The position numbers and the translations under genes are program-made. Below are positions 47,356 to 56,154 of a stretch of 64,000 nt of DNA, piece after piece. The notes under the pieces were generated by a model. The model did not search any database, had not been told where the DNA came from, and worked only from the letters and a program-made list of their open reading frames with translations. Position 1 is the stretch's first letter; every line of letters starts with the position of its first letter. The DNA is from an uncultured Bacilli bacterium (GTDB lineage: Bacteria; Bacillota_I; Bacilli_A; RF39; UBA660): contig CAKOHW010000002.1 of assembly GCA_934086185.1 (NCBI GenBank), forward strand, positions 91,294 through 155,293, read 5' to 3'.

Positions 47356-48394
47356 CACTTCTTTCAATTTTTTCAAGTTCAATTAAATATTTATCAAAAT
47401 CTGATTCATATAATTTATCTTGAATAATTCTATATTTTTCAAATTCAGTTATTGCTTTATCACACGCTATTTTATGCGATATTTTACCAGCATCTTGTAA
47501 TATTTCTCTATCAGTAAGTTTTAAAAATTCATCTAATTTATCAGTCCAATCTTCCATTGTCATTGGTATATGTCTTATTGCCCTACTTTCTGCTAAGTCA
47601 AGATAAGCAGATACAATTCTCCTTAATGAATATAACTCTTCTTCAGTTAAATAATTTTTAGCAATAACAACATCACTTTTGATAATTTTACCATTTGGTG
47701 ATGCCTCCCAATTAGTAAGCCCCATATGTTCTTTCTTAGAATCAGCCCTATCATATATAATTTCTGCTGCAGTATTTCCAGTTACAGAATAGTGAATTTT
47801 ATTTTGAACTTTTTTAAAAAATTCCAAAGTTATTTTTGAGTTTTTATCATAATCAATACTTGTAGCATATATATCAGTTATTTTTTGGTAAAATTTTCTT
47901 TCAGAGAGCCTTATTTCCCTAATTCTTTCAAGTAATTCATCGAAATATTTTTCTGTTAAAATAGAACCACCATTTTTTAGTCTTTCATCATCCATTGCAA
48001 AACCTTTAATAGTATATTCTTTCACTATTTCATTAACCCATTTTCTAAATTGAACTGCACGATCATTATCCACTTTAAATCCGATTGCTATAATCATTTG
48101 CAAATTATAATGAACTACATCCCTTGATACTTCCCTATTTCCTTCCTTTTGAACTATTCGAAATTTTCGAATAGTTGATTCTTCTTTCAATTCATTATCA
48201 TTATATATTTTTTTAATATGATAATTTATTGTATTTATTTCTACATTATAGAGAGTTGATAACATTTTTTGAGTAAGCCAAATATTTTCATGTTCATATC
48301 TTACTTCAATTGTTTCTTTATCTGTTCCGGTTGCTGCAATAAAAGTTAGATATTCAGCAGCACTTGATCTAATCGTAATATTATTTTTTTTCAT
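47342..48394 (-). CDS. rhuM: RhuM family protein
   Basis: The 350-residue protein matches RhuM along its length: VRYEHENIWLTQKMLSTLY, VSRDVVHYNLQMIIAIGFKV, FRKWVNEIVKEYTIKGFAMD and GNTAAEIIYDRADS. RhuM was named in a Salmonella pathogenicity island. The family is widespread on mobile elements, and its role is unclear, with links to phage defence and Fic/Doc-like modules. It begins after AAAGGAGG at 48394 and overlaps rbgA by 14 bases. The degraded copies at 48.6-49.4 kb show that this locus receives repeated insertions. Confidence 0.9.
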   Translation of the reverse strand: MKKNNITIRSSAAEYLTFIAATGTDKETIEVRYEHENIWLTQKMLSTLYNVEINTINYHIKKIYNDNELKEESTIRKFRIVQKEGNREVSRDVVHYNLQMIIAIGFKVDNDRAVQFRKWVNEIVKEYTIKGFAMDDERLKNGGSILTEKYFDELLERIREIRLSERKFYQKITDIYATSIDYDKNSKITLEFFKKVQNKIHYSVTGNTAAEIIYDRADSKKEHMGLTNWEASPNGKIIKSDVVIAKNYLTEEELYSLRRIVSAYLDLAESRAIRHIPMTMEDWTDKLDEFLKLTDREILQDAGKISHKIACDKAITEFEKYRIIQDKLYESDFDKYLIELEKIERSDEIE

Positions 48395-48502
48395 AAAATG
48401 ACCTCCTTTATTTATCATAAATGTTTCTTTATGTCGTTCTCACCTGATTTCTCTTATAATTTTTATTGATTTTTAATTAAAAATTATAAAAAAGGAATTT
48501 AA

Positions 48503-48531
48503 TTAAAAGCCTTATAAAATAAGGACTTTAA
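48503..48531 (-). terminator. Possible terminator upstream of rhuM
   Basis: On the minus strand AAAGTCCTTAT pairs with ATAAGGCTTT with a one-base bulge, followed by TTAATT. It would end transcription from the decayed genes at 48.6-49.3 kb. Confidence 0.45.
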
Positions 48532-48643
48532 AGAGAGTTTATATTAGTCGTTCTTTACCAATTGGTGTTCGTAGATGGCAAACTTTTTGTATCTTCATTC
48601 ACTTTTTTATTTTTTCTCATTTCTCTTTTTTGATGCATATCCA

Positions 48644-48926
48644 TTATTTATCACTTCCATTCTCTAACATTCTTGTTTCATTTAGAAAATTATCAAAGTT
48701 TGATTTATATAATTTATCTTGTTTAACTTTAAATTTATCATATTCTTTATAAGCTAATTCTTTTGCAACACTAGCCGATATTTTATCCACATTGTGTAAT
48801 ATTTCTTTACCATTAAATTGCAAAAATGCATTCAATTTTTCTACCCCAATCTTTCATAGTCATTGCATTATGATTTTTTGCTTGTAATTCTGCATAATCT
48901 AAATACATAGTTACAATTATTAATTT
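48644..48926 (-). pseudogene. C-terminal remnant of a second rhuM gene
   Basis: The minus strand encodes LIIVTMYLDYAELQAKNHNA and MTMKDWG in one frame and VEKLNAFLQFNGKEIL through KQDKLYKSNFDNFLNE in another. These align with the last ~95 residues of the intact RhuM at 47342-48394 (RRIVSAYLDLAESRAIRH; DKLDEFLKLTDREIL). A one-base frameshift lies near 48845. The N-terminal two thirds are gone, replaced by the HAD pseudogene. Confidence 0.8.
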
Positions 48927-49302
48927 TGCTAATTATTTCTGTTGCATCTATTTTCAATTCTTGATTTCTTGTTGAAATCACTTCAATATCATTTTCATAA
49001 TATTTACAAACAAAATATTCTTTTGATTTTAAATGAAAGAAAAATTTCATTCCAGATACACAATATAATTTAACATTATTTTTTCTTAAAATATTAATTA
49101 ATTTAAATATCTCTTCTGATATATCGCATGATTCAATTATCTCATAAAAATTCTATTGTTTCAAATATGCATTTAGATAATAATTAAGTAATTTATCTTA
49201 ATTTTCATTACAATGTTTTATATAATCAACATCTTTATGAATAGCTAATGTATTATCAAAATCAAAAATTGCTACCTTAATATTAGTTAAATTGTTTTTC
49301 AT
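48918..49302 (-). pseudogene. Decayed HAD-family hydrolase gene with two in-frame stops
   Basis: From an ATG at 49302 with AGGAG upstream, the minus strand reads MKNNLTNIKVAIFDFDNTLA. The DxD(x)T motif I of HAD phosphatases is intact in DFDNT. The frame is then broken by TAA and TAG, and continues DISEEIFKLINILRKNNVK and LYCVSGMKFFF to ATEIISKIN. The last part runs into the rhuM remnant, so a deletion has fused the two. The usual C-terminal acidic motif is missing. Confidence 0.75.
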
Positions 49303-49321
49303 ATATTCCATCTCCTAGATA

Positions 49322-49423
49322 CTATTTAGTTACTTCAAATAACAAATCAAAATTTAATTTTTTTATTTTATTTTGTTTTACTCTATATTTTTCAATCCAC
49401 TTTTCATCGATAAATGAACCTTT
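49322..49423 (-). pseudogene. Possible third RhuM C-terminal fragment
   Basis: The minus strand encodes FIDEKWIEKYRVKQNKIKKL and then NFDLLFEVTK before a stop at 49322. EKYRxxQxK and FDxxL match the end of the intact RhuM (EKYRIIQDKLYESDFDKYL). There is no start codon or upstream domain. Confidence 0.4.
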
Positions 49424-49467
49424 TTTCCTATTTCTTTACCAACACAAAAAATTTTTGATAGTAATTT

Positions 49468-49863
49468 TTATTCTTTTAATATTTTATCAATATAGAAATA
49501 AATAAGTATCATAATCAAAGAAAATAACAATCCAATATAAAATTCTGGAAAAGCAAATTCAATACTATTATGAATACTTATTTTTCCTGTTATGGTCATT
49601 ATATGCCAAGTAAAAAACTCATATATTTCTGAAACCACAATTCCTATCGTTCCCAATGCTCCAAATACTTTATTTATTTTTTTATTTTTAAATGATATCC
49701 ATATCCCTATAATAAATAATAGTACAGATATCACTCCTATTGGATTAAACAGGTTAATTAAACCACTAATTTCTTGTACACCTTTCATTCCTCCATATTG
49801 ATTTAATAACATCGGTAATAAACTAATTAAATATGCTATAGTTAACACAATTTTCTTTTTCAT
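49468..49863 (-). CDS. Small polytopic membrane protein downstream of dinD
   Basis: A 131-residue protein with four predicted membrane segments and short basic loops (IWISFKNKKINK). No family motif is recognised. It starts inside the dinD stop codon (ATGA overlap), so it is translated with dinD, although its function is unknown. Its codon use is as AT-rich as that of its neighbours. Confidence 0.65.
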   Translation of the reverse strand: MKKKIVLTIAYLISLLPMLLNQYGGMKGVQEISGLINLFNPIGVISVLLFIIGIWISFKNKKINKVFGALGTIGIVVSEIYEFFTWHIMTITGKISIHNSIEFAFPEFYIGLLFSLIMILIYFYIDKILKE

Positions 49864-50675
49864 AATATCTCCACAATATCTAATTCCTTCAAACTCTTTT
49901 TAGGTGTTGGCATTTCTTCTGGCATCATACCTCCAATATCAGCAATTGCTTTTCTAACTTTTTTGCCCACTTCATAATGTACATCTTTTGCTTCTTTTTC
50001 TCCTTGTACATTATCTTTTAAAAGTTTTTGTTTAGTTTGATTTATTCTAAATAAGTTAGCAACTAATTCATCTTCATTCATATTATCTAAAATATCTTCT
50101 CTATATTTCAATTTTTTTCTTTTAAAAATATCATCAGCAGTTTCACCATTATACAATCCTTTATACCCCGCATTATGAAACTCAGCCATATTTTTAACAC
50201 CAGCAGAAGATGCAACTTTTTGTAATGTATAGTTTCCTTGTTTTGTTAATTTTCTTTGATAAAATCTTTTTTCATCATCTGATAACGAATCATATTCTTG
50301 TTCAGTTATTTCTTGTTTTCTTGTTTGAATAGCAAAATAAGTTTGTCCTAAAGCTATAACTTTTTTGCTCGGATCAGCATTTTGTACTATCAAATAACAT
50401 ATGTATCTTGATAATTTAAAATCCTGTATATTTATTTGAGCATTATTATTTCTTTTTGACAACTTGTCAACCTCAACAAGTTGTTCATTAACATTAAATC
50501 CAGAATTAACAACTGCATCTTTCGCTTTATTTAAAACTTTCAAAAAATTTCTCCAGTCTTTATATTCTAACGCTTTTGATAGTTCCCTAGCATACCAAAA
50601 TTCATTACCATACTCATCAGTATGTTTTATATTTTCAAAAATACTACTATTATATTTATCTTCAATTTTCTCCAT
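49860..50675 (-). CDS. dinD: DNA damage-inducible protein D (DinD)
   Basis: The 271-residue protein has the BRO-N-like start FWYARELSKALEYKDWRNFL, and then SRYICYLIVQNADPSKKVIA and LGQTYFAIQTRKQE, followed by the DinD-specific AGVKNMAEFHNAGYKGLYNG. E. coli DinD inhibits RecA filaments and is in the SOS regulon. The ATG at 50675 follows GGAGG by 5 bases. I see no Bacillus-type LexA box upstream, but a 10-base palindrome TACAATTGTA lies at 50697-50706. Confidence 0.92.
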   Translation of the reverse strand: MEKIEDKYNSSIFENIKHTDEYGNEFWYARELSKALEYKDWRNFLKVLNKAKDAVVNSGFNVNEQLVEVDKLSKRNNNAQINIQDFKLSRYICYLIVQNADPSKKVIALGQTYFAIQTRKQEITEQEYDSLSDDEKRFYQRKLTKQGNYTLQKVASSAGVKNMAEFHNAGYKGLYNGETADDIFKRKKLKYREDILDNMNEDELVANLFRINQTKQKLLKDNVQGEKEAKDVHYEVGKKVRKAIADIGGMMPEEMPTPKKSLKELDIVEIL

Positions 50676-51004
50676 TCTTTCCTCCAAATCTGTATTTACA
50701 ATTGTATTTTAATTTTCCCAAACAACATATAATATCCACTTATTTTTTTAATGAATAATTAGTTATTTATTAATTTTCATCACAATCATATTTTTTGCCT
50801 ACTTATATTTTCATAAATATATATGCTTAAATTTGTTCTAAAAAATTCCTCTTCATTTACCTCTATATTATACCATATAAAAAACAGGATTTTTCCTGTT
50901 TCATAGTTAATTGTAGTTTTTTAATTTTATATTTATCTTTCTTATTACATACAATATAATCCCATAACAACTTATATTTACTCATAAAATCACTACACAA
51001 TCTT
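50676..51004. other. Intergenic region upstream of dinD
   Basis: No gene is seen. It holds the palindrome TACAATTGTA (50697-50706), just upstream of dinD, and at 50878-50901 a terminator for the gene at 51005: AAACAGGA pairs perfectly with TCCTGTTT around four bases, with T6 on the minus strand. Confidence 0.6.
50878..50901 (-). terminator. Terminator of the SWIM zinc-finger gene
   Basis: A perfect 8-bp stem (50882-50889 with 50894-50901) is followed by a T-run on the minus strand, about 100 bases after the stop codon at 51005. Confidence 0.75.
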
Positions 51005-51448
51005 TTATAAATTTCTTCTTACAAAATCACCATATAACCATTCAGGGCCATAATCAAAAACACTAATTAATTCCTGAATTAATTCTTCTTTAGTCATTTT
51101 ATTTAGACACTTAATAACATTTTTATATTCTTGATTTTGATATTCTTCATATTCTTCTTGTAACCTATCTTGTTCTTCTATAAAATCTTTAGCACTATTA
51201 GGAACTACAGAAAAATATGTTGCTACAATATGTTTACATATAATTCTTTTTCCATTTGCAAGTGGGCAATTACAAGTTGATCTTCTAGGATGACTTATAT
51301 CTAAAAAAACATTATAATTATCACTTCCTGATACAGTACTTTGATACTCAGTTGCACTTATTTTTTTTATTTTACTAACTCTTTTTTGTTCATAATAATC
51401 TAAACCTCTATAACAAGAATTACTACTAGCACAATTAATTATACCCAT
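51005..51448 (-). CDS. SWIM zinc finger domain protein
   Basis: The 147-residue protein contains the SWIM pattern C-x-C-x(n)-C-x-H in STCNCPLANGKRIICKHIVA (residues ~60-79), preceded by the beta-strand NYNVFLDIS that belongs to the domain. The C-terminal part is acidic and helical (QDRLQEEYEEYQNQEYKNVI). SWIM domains bind nucleic acid or protein. Here it is free-standing rather than part of an SNF2 helicase. A Cys pair near the N-terminus (CASSNSCYRG) may form part of the fold. Confidence 0.8.
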   Translation of the reverse strand: MGIINCASSNSCYRGLDYYEQKRVSKIKKISATEYQSTVSGSDNYNVFLDISHPRRSTCNCPLANGKRIICKHIVATYFSVVPNSAKDFIEEQDRLQEEYEEYQNQEYKNVIKCLNKMTKEELIQELISVFDYGPEWLYGDFVRRNL

Positions 51449-51477
51449 TACTACACACCTAACATAGAAATATAATC

Positions 51478-52059
51478 TTATTTATAAACTTCACTAAGTT
51501 CAATATAAGCTTTTTTAACAAAATAATTATCATCTTTTATAGGAATATTATATTTTTTAATAACATCTATCATTTCTTCTATAGAATTATACTTTTTATC
51601 TATATAATTACATTTATCTTCTATCTCTATATAAATGTGTTTATTATTTACACATTGTAAAACAATTTCATCAACACCATTTGAATAAACTGTTAAATTA
51701 TCATTTATACTTATTAATTTTTCAAAATTCAATGCTTCTAGTAACTTTCTAGAATTATCTATACTATCTACTTTAACATTTATTTTACCTTGTTTAATGA
51801 TTTCTTCTTTATCATTATATTCTTTATACTTATAAGTTAAAAACTTTCTACTACCACTTTCATCTATAATATTTCTAATCAAAACACATTTTTTTAATAA
51901 TTCTAAAGAATGCTCATTATCTACATAACATTTGTTTATCATATAAATATCATTAACACAATATTCTTCCATCACTTTAAAACCTAAATCACTTAAATGT
52001 TCCTTAATATCATTTAATTCACTGTTTACTAAAACAGTTATTTCATTTTCAAAATTCAT
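51478..52059 (-). CDS. CYTH domain protein
   Basis: The 193-residue protein has the shape of a CYTH triphosphate tunnel enzyme. The opening NFENEITVLV stands where ExExK is expected (altered to N-E-I-T), followed by VLIRNIIDESGSRKFLTYKY with basic tunnel residues, IKQGKINVKV, and HIYIEIEDKCNYI as the late acidic strand. Because the ExExK motif is altered, catalytic activity is doubtful. The family hydrolyses triphosphates such as thiamine triphosphate or inorganic triphosphate. Two further CYTH-type proteins are at 57-59 kb. Confidence 0.65.
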   Translation of the reverse strand: MNFENEITVLVNSELNDIKEHLSDLGFKVMEEYCVNDIYMINKCYVDNEHSLELLKKCVLIRNIIDESGSRKFLTYKYKEYNDKEEIIKQGKINVKVDSIDNSRKLLEALNFEKLISINDNLTVYSNGVDEIVLQCVNNKHIYIEIEDKCNYIDKKYNSIEEMIDVIKKYNIPIKDDNYFVKKAYIELSEVYK

Positions 52060-52141
52060 ATAACTCTCCTATTCAACAACATATATACTCATCATCTATA
52101 TTATCTATTCCTAAATTTATATAATCATTTACTAGATTATT

Positions 52142-52507
52142 TTACATAAATAAATTCATGGTTTTTGGTAAAAATATTATCAAACCAACAATTACTGAAC
52201 CAACAGCAAAAACTAATACCCCACCAGCAGATATATCTTTTGCTCGTTTAGCAGACTCGTTAATATCTGGCATTGCAAGATCGACAACAATTTCAATAGC
52301 GGTATTAAATAACTCTCCACCAATAACCATAGAAAACCAACTTACTAAAACTAACCATTCCCAAGTTTTTAATTTCAAGAATATTCCAAATATAACCACT
52401 AATATTAAAACACTAACATGAATCTTCATGTTTCTTTCACTCTTAAAAGCACTTATAACACCTTCAAATGCATATTTAAAACTATTAAGTATTTTTTTAT
52501 TTTTCAT
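52142..52507 (-). CDS. dgkA: Undecaprenol/diacylglycerol kinase DgkA
   Basis: The 121-residue protein has three membrane segments and the family signature GGELFNTAIEIVVDLAMPDI, with the catalytic Glu in the E-L-F-N-T-A-I-E segment, and ESAKRAKDISAGGVLV. Gram-positive members phosphorylate undecaprenol. The ATG at 52507 follows AAGGGTGG. It overlaps the truncated PAP2-type gene upstream by 11 bases, which fits lipid-phosphate metabolism. Confidence 0.93.
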   Translation of the reverse strand: MKNKKILNSFKYAFEGVISAFKSERNMKIHVSVLILVVIFGIFLKLKTWEWLVLVSWFSMVIGGELFNTAIEIVVDLAMPDINESAKRAKDISAGGVLVFAVGSVIVGLIIFLPKTMNLFM

Positions 52508-52694
52508 TTTTACCACCCTTAAACTCATATTTATTAAAACCATCTATAAATATTATCAAGTAAGATATAAATATTAAAAAACCTGCTAAAACATCACTTG
52601 TATAATCTACTCCTAAATATATTCTACTAACACCTATTAATATAATCAATATTAATAATAAACTCAACATAATATATTTCATTCTTAATAACAT
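52497..52694 (-). CDS. Truncated PAP2-type phosphatase (C-terminal part only)
   Basis: The 65-residue product consists of two membrane segments around GVSRIYLGVDYTSDVLAG, which matches motif 3 of PAP2 phosphatases (S-R-x5-H-x3-D) except that the His is Asp. Motifs 1 and 2 are missing; upstream of the start is the end of an unrelated flavodoxin-like gene. GGAG lies 7 bases before the ATG. It is either an inactive remnant kept for coupling to dgkA or a decayed gene. Confidence 0.6.
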   Translation of the reverse strand: MLLRMKYIMLSLLLILIILIGVSRIYLGVDYTSDVLAGFLIFISYLIIFIDGFNKYEFKGGKNEK

Positions 52695-52711
52695 ACAATG
52701 TCTCCATCAAA

Positions 52712-53623
52712 TTACTTATATACATTATACTTTATAACTTTACCAAATCTAGAACATATAGATGTATATTTTATTCTTTTCTTATTTAAGATCTTATCAA
52801 CTTCATCTGAAACTCTTAAAAAACTTGTTTTCATAAAATGTACAAAAATATATTCTACATTATTTATATCATTCTTATATTTATAACAAAAATCTCTTAT
52901 AGGTGCTGAAATACTAAATACCCAAATAGGAGAAATTATAATAACTTTTTTATATTTCTTTAAATCTACATTAATATCATTTATTTTCATACACCATTTA
53001 TGCATACCAAATCTTCCACACCACCAAAAACCTTTAGTTGAAGATGTAAGTTCACTTGTTTTTAATTCTAAAATATTTGCCTTATTCCTTATTGCTTCAT
53101 CATATGCAATCTTTCTTGTATAACCCATTCTAGAAAAATAAACTACCAAAGTATCACTTTTATCTTTTATAACTTTATAATTATCTATACCAAATTTAAA
53201 ATTCTCTTGTTTATAAAAAACATATGTCATATATCCAAATAAAAATTCTATTGTACCAATTATAAAAAAACTTATTGATAATATATTTGTAGGAAATATA
53301 ATAAATTGTATAATAATCCATAACATTAAAGTAATACCAAATACCATACCTAATATACTACCCAACATTTTATTCTTAATAAGAAAATATACTGCAATTA
53401 AATTAGATATACCATTAACTATTAATAATGAAATACCAGAAAATATATAATCCTGAAATAATATATTGCTTAATGGTAAAACTTTAAAATATGGTAATAA
53501 ATCACTCATACCAAGTAATTTCCCACTAGGATCAATAAACATACATATACTCCCTATTAAAGCACTTATTGAAACAAATAAACACAAAAATATCAAAATT
53601 CTTTTAGATACTTTATATCTCAT
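52712..53623 (-). CDS. Membrane protein fused to a flavodoxin-like domain
   Basis: The first ~145 residues contain four membrane segments, and the rest is a flavodoxin fold. SDTLVVYFSRMGYTRKIAYD has the FMN-phosphate loop pattern (S-R-x-G-x-T), and KKVIIISPIWVFSISAPIRD follows. The N-terminal part resembles small DUF-type integral proteins. A role in membrane-linked electron transfer is possible. Start: AAGGTG lies 6 bases before the ATG at 53623. It ends 18 bases before the truncated PAP2 gene starts. Confidence 0.72.
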   Translation of the reverse strand: MRYKVSKRILIFLCLFVSISALIGSICMFIDPSGKLLGMSDLLPYFKVLPLSNILFQDYIFSGISLLIVNGISNLIAVYFLIKNKMLGSILGMVFGITLMLWIIIQFIIFPTNILSISFFIIGTIEFLFGYMTYVFYKQENFKFGIDNYKVIKDKSDTLVVYFSRMGYTRKIAYDEAIRNKANILELKTSELTSSTKGFWWCGRFGMHKWCMKINDINVDLKKYKKVIIISPIWVFSISAPIRDFCYKYKNDINNVEYIFVHFMKTSFLRVSDEVDKILNKKRIKYTSICSRFGKVIKYNVYK

Positions 53624-53679
53624 ACAATCACCTTGCATCTTTTATACTTATAATAACATTAATATATAACTTAAAAAAG

Positions 53680-53711
53680 AAAAAACACAATAAATATAAA
53701 ATATTGTGTTT
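53680..53711 (-). terminator. Terminator of the membrane HTH regulator gene
   Basis: On the minus strand AAACACAATA pairs with TATTGTGTTT (10 bp, perfect) around a 9-base loop, with a T-run following. Confidence 0.85.
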
Positions 53712-53719
53712 ACTATTCT

Positions 53720-54853
53720 TTAACTAAACAATTTATCAAATATATTTTCTATTATTTCATCATCATTTATTATATTTTCAACATACTTACTAAAAGTATC
53801 ATATTTAATTTTTTTATAATCAGGATAATATTTTTCTATATTATTTCTAGTAATTTTATAACTATTACCACTAAAATTAAATGTAATATATTCTATATTA
53901 TCTATTAAAAAGAATATAGAAACTGAATTATATATTAAACTTTTCTTAATATAATTATCACTATTTATATACCAATCTGTTATATTATAATTTATTATTA
54001 ATCCAAGATTATCATTATCTATACTAAATACATAACCATACTCACTTAATGGTAAATTACTTATTAAATTACCATCATTACTATTATCACCAACGTATAA
54101 ACTCTTATATTTAATAATATTATCTATACCACATTTACTTCTATTAAAAGGTATATTAGGTACTGTATCCATAGTATATTTCTTATCTTTATCTATTATA
54201 TAATATTCACTACTTTTATTAACATTTATTCTATATACATCATAATTAAATGCTTTATACAAAATCATATTATCATCATATATTTTTAAATAAGAAAATC
54301 TAGGTGCTTGATTATTACTAATAACACTTATATAATCTATTATAATTAACATACTAACATATATTACAAAATATACAATTGAATATAATATACGTTTTAC
54401 CCAACTACATTTATTAATCAATCTAAAAAAACCTATAATAGATATTAAACAACCAATAACTGAATATATACTACCCCAACTAGATTCACTAGGTATTATA
54501 GTTAATGCCATATTAGTAAGTAATACTCCAAATACTATAAAAGACAAACTAATAACTTTTTTACTATTACGAATATTTTTATTAGAATAATCTATAGTTT
54601 TAATTATATTATCTTCTGCAACTTCTTTATATTTTTTATCATCAACTATCTCTCCACTAATTAAATCATTAACTGTAATACCTAATTCATTACATAATGG
54701 TTTAAATAATGATAAATCAGGCATATTCCTACCATTTTCCCAATTGCTAACCGATTTTACTGATACTCCTAACTTTTCTGCTAACTCACTTTGAGTTAAT
54801 TTTTTCTTCTTTCTTAAACTTGAAATAAATTTTCCTATATCACTTTGATTCAT
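53720..54853 (-). CDS. XRE-family regulator with membrane domain
   Basis: The N-terminal 65 residues are a Cro/C1-type domain (LRKKKKLTQSELAEKLGVSV, KSVSNWENGRNMPDLSLFKP). Three to four membrane segments follow between about residues 95 and 180. The remaining ~200 residues are an extracytoplasmic Tyr/Asn-rich domain with no recognised fold. It may transduce an envelope signal. AAAGGAAG precedes the ATG at 54853. The gene is monocistronic, with a strong terminator. Confidence 0.8.
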   Translation of the reverse strand: MNQSDIGKFISSLRKKKKLTQSELAEKLGVSVKSVSNWENGRNMPDLSLFKPLCNELGITVNDLISGEIVDDKKYKEVAEDNIIKTIDYSNKNIRNSKKVISLSFIVFGVLLTNMALTIIPSESSWGSIYSVIGCLISIIGFFRLINKCSWVKRILYSIVYFVIYVSMLIIIDYISVISNNQAPRFSYLKIYDDNMILYKAFNYDVYRINVNKSSEYYIIDKDKKYTMDTVPNIPFNRSKCGIDNIIKYKSLYVGDNSNDGNLISNLPLSEYGYVFSIDNDNLGLIINYNITDWYINSDNYIKKSLIYNSVSIFFLIDNIEYITFNFSGNSYKITRNNIEKYYPDYKKIKYDTFSKYVENIINDDEIIENIFDKLFS

Positions 54854-54950
54854 ATTATCTTCCTTTCATATAAATTTTAGTATAATATAACAAAATATAA
54901 CAGGAAACATTACTAGAATTTAATAATTTTTATTATTTCAAAAAAACATA

Positions 54951-55439
54951 CTATATTTTTTGAATAATAACTTCATTACCATGTTCTTTAATTATATTAA
55001 TTAGATCATTAACATACAAAAATATAGTTGCTGTATTATCACAAGGATGTACACCAATTATTCCATCATTTAATAATAATTCACTATCAATATATAAAAT
55101 AACTTTTAATTCATTATCATTTAATAAACCTAATGGACTAACAGAACCAGGCATTAAATTTAAAATATCATATAAATCTGAAGTACTAGCAAAACTTAAA
55201 TTTCTTAAATTATTATTTTTTCTAAATTTTTTTAAATCAACTTTCTTATCACCTTTTAAAGTAACCAAATAATAATTTTTCTTTTTATCATCTCTTAAAA
55301 ATAAATTCTTAGCATCACTATCTTTATAAGGCAAATCTAAACTATCTAATTCTTCCATATTATATACTGCCTTATGTTCATATACTTGATACCAAATATT
55401 CTTACTCTTTATAAATTCATATATTTCATTTTTATTCAT
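54951..55439 (-). CDS. YbaK/ProRS-type aminoacyl-tRNA deacylase (PrdX/ProX-like)
   Basis: The 162-residue protein is a free-standing editing domain. Motifs are KNLFLRDDKKKNYYLVTLKG (with the catalytic-site Lys region), GSVSPLGLLNDNE, and GVHPCDNTATIFLY. ProX/PrdX members hydrolyse Ala-tRNA(Pro). It is adjacent to tag, 3 bases downstream, on the same strand. The substrate is inferred from family resemblance. Confidence 0.85.
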   Translation of the reverse strand: MNKNEIYEFIKSKNIWYQVYEHKAVYNMEELDSLDLPYKDSDAKNLFLRDDKKKNYYLVTLKGDKKVDLKKFRKNNNLRNLSFASTSDLYDILNLMPGSVSPLGLLNDNELKVILYIDSELLLNDGIIGVHPCDNTATIFLYVNDLINIIKEHGNEVIIQKI

Positions 55440-55442
55440 AAC

Positions 55443-55985
55443 TTACTTACCTCTATATAAAAAACAATCTTTATCATGTGAATAAATTATACCTATAGCT
55501 TGTAAAAAAGAATAAATAATTTTAGTACCAACAAACTTCATACCTCTACGTTTTAAATTACATGATATATCGTCTGATAACCAAGAACTAGTTTTATCTA
55601 TTTCATAATATATTTTACCATTACTAAATATTTTTAAATAATTAGAAAAAGTACCATACTCTTTTACTATCTCTTTAAATATCTTAGTATTATTTATACT
55701 TGCAATAATTTTAAGTTTATTTCTAATAATATCTTTATTATTAATTAACTCATTTATTTTTTCATCACCATATAAACATATTTTATCTATATCAAAATTA
55801 TCATAAGCACTTCTAAATGCATCTCTTTTATTTAAAACACATTCCCAAGATAAACCAGCCTGAAAAGATTCTAATATTAACATTTCTAATAAATACTTAT
55901 CATCTAAATTTAATACACCCCATTCCTTATCATGATACTCTATATATTTTAAATTATTTAAATTACACCATTTACATCTATTCAT
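55443..55985 (-). CDS. tag: DNA-3-methyladenine glycosylase I (Tag)
   Basis: The 180-residue protein is Tag: CKWCNLNNLKYIEYHDKEWG supplies the Cys and His zinc ligands and the Trp, LILESFQAGLSWECVL contains the catalytic Glu, and YSHDKDCF supplies the last His and Cys. It removes 3-methyladenine from alkylated DNA. It is probably co-transcribed with the deacylase gene downstream. A remnant of a methyltransferase for O6-alkylguanine lies just upstream. Confidence 0.95.
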   Translation of the reverse strand: MNRCKWCNLNNLKYIEYHDKEWGVLNLDDKYLLEMLILESFQAGLSWECVLNKRDAFRSAYDNFDIDKICLYGDEKINELINNKDIIRNKLKIIASINNTKIFKEIVKEYGTFSNYLKIFSNGKIYYEIDKTSSWLSDDISCNLKRRGMKFVGTKIIYSFLQAIGIIYSHDKDCFLYRGK

Positions 55986-56057
55986 AATTAATTACCTTTC
56001 TTAGAAATAACAAATTTATTAATATTATATTTTTCAATTTATAATAGTTTAATTTTA

Positions 56058-56153
56058 TTATTTATTCCTACACCATAACCCAGTTAAATATTCTCCATCA
56101 CTACTTAAACAAATAGTACCAATTTTTGAATTATATTTCTTTATATATTCCAT
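56058..56153 (-). pseudogene. N-terminal remnant of an O6-alkylguanine-DNA methyltransferase gene (ogt-like)
   Basis: An ATG at 56153 opens a 31-residue frame with SKIGTICLSSDGEYLTGLW, which matches the N-terminal strand of Ogt/MGMT proteins (S-x-I-G-x-L, then L-x-G-L-x-F). It ends at a TAA at 56058 with no catalytic PCHR domain anywhere after it. It lies between the ADP-ribosylglycohydrolase-like gene and tag, in a small repair neighbourhood. Confidence 0.6.
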
Positions 56154-56154
56154 A

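Noticed and set aside
48555..48644. A 29-residue frame overlapping the end of the rhuM remnant (TAATG)
   Set aside because: It has no recognisable similarity and lies in decayed DNA; coupling alone is weak evidence.
52060..52141. Open sequence after the dgkA stop codon in the same frame, ending in two Cys, as a readthrough extension
   Set aside because: There is no readthrough signal or start codon, and the stretch is only 22 codons.
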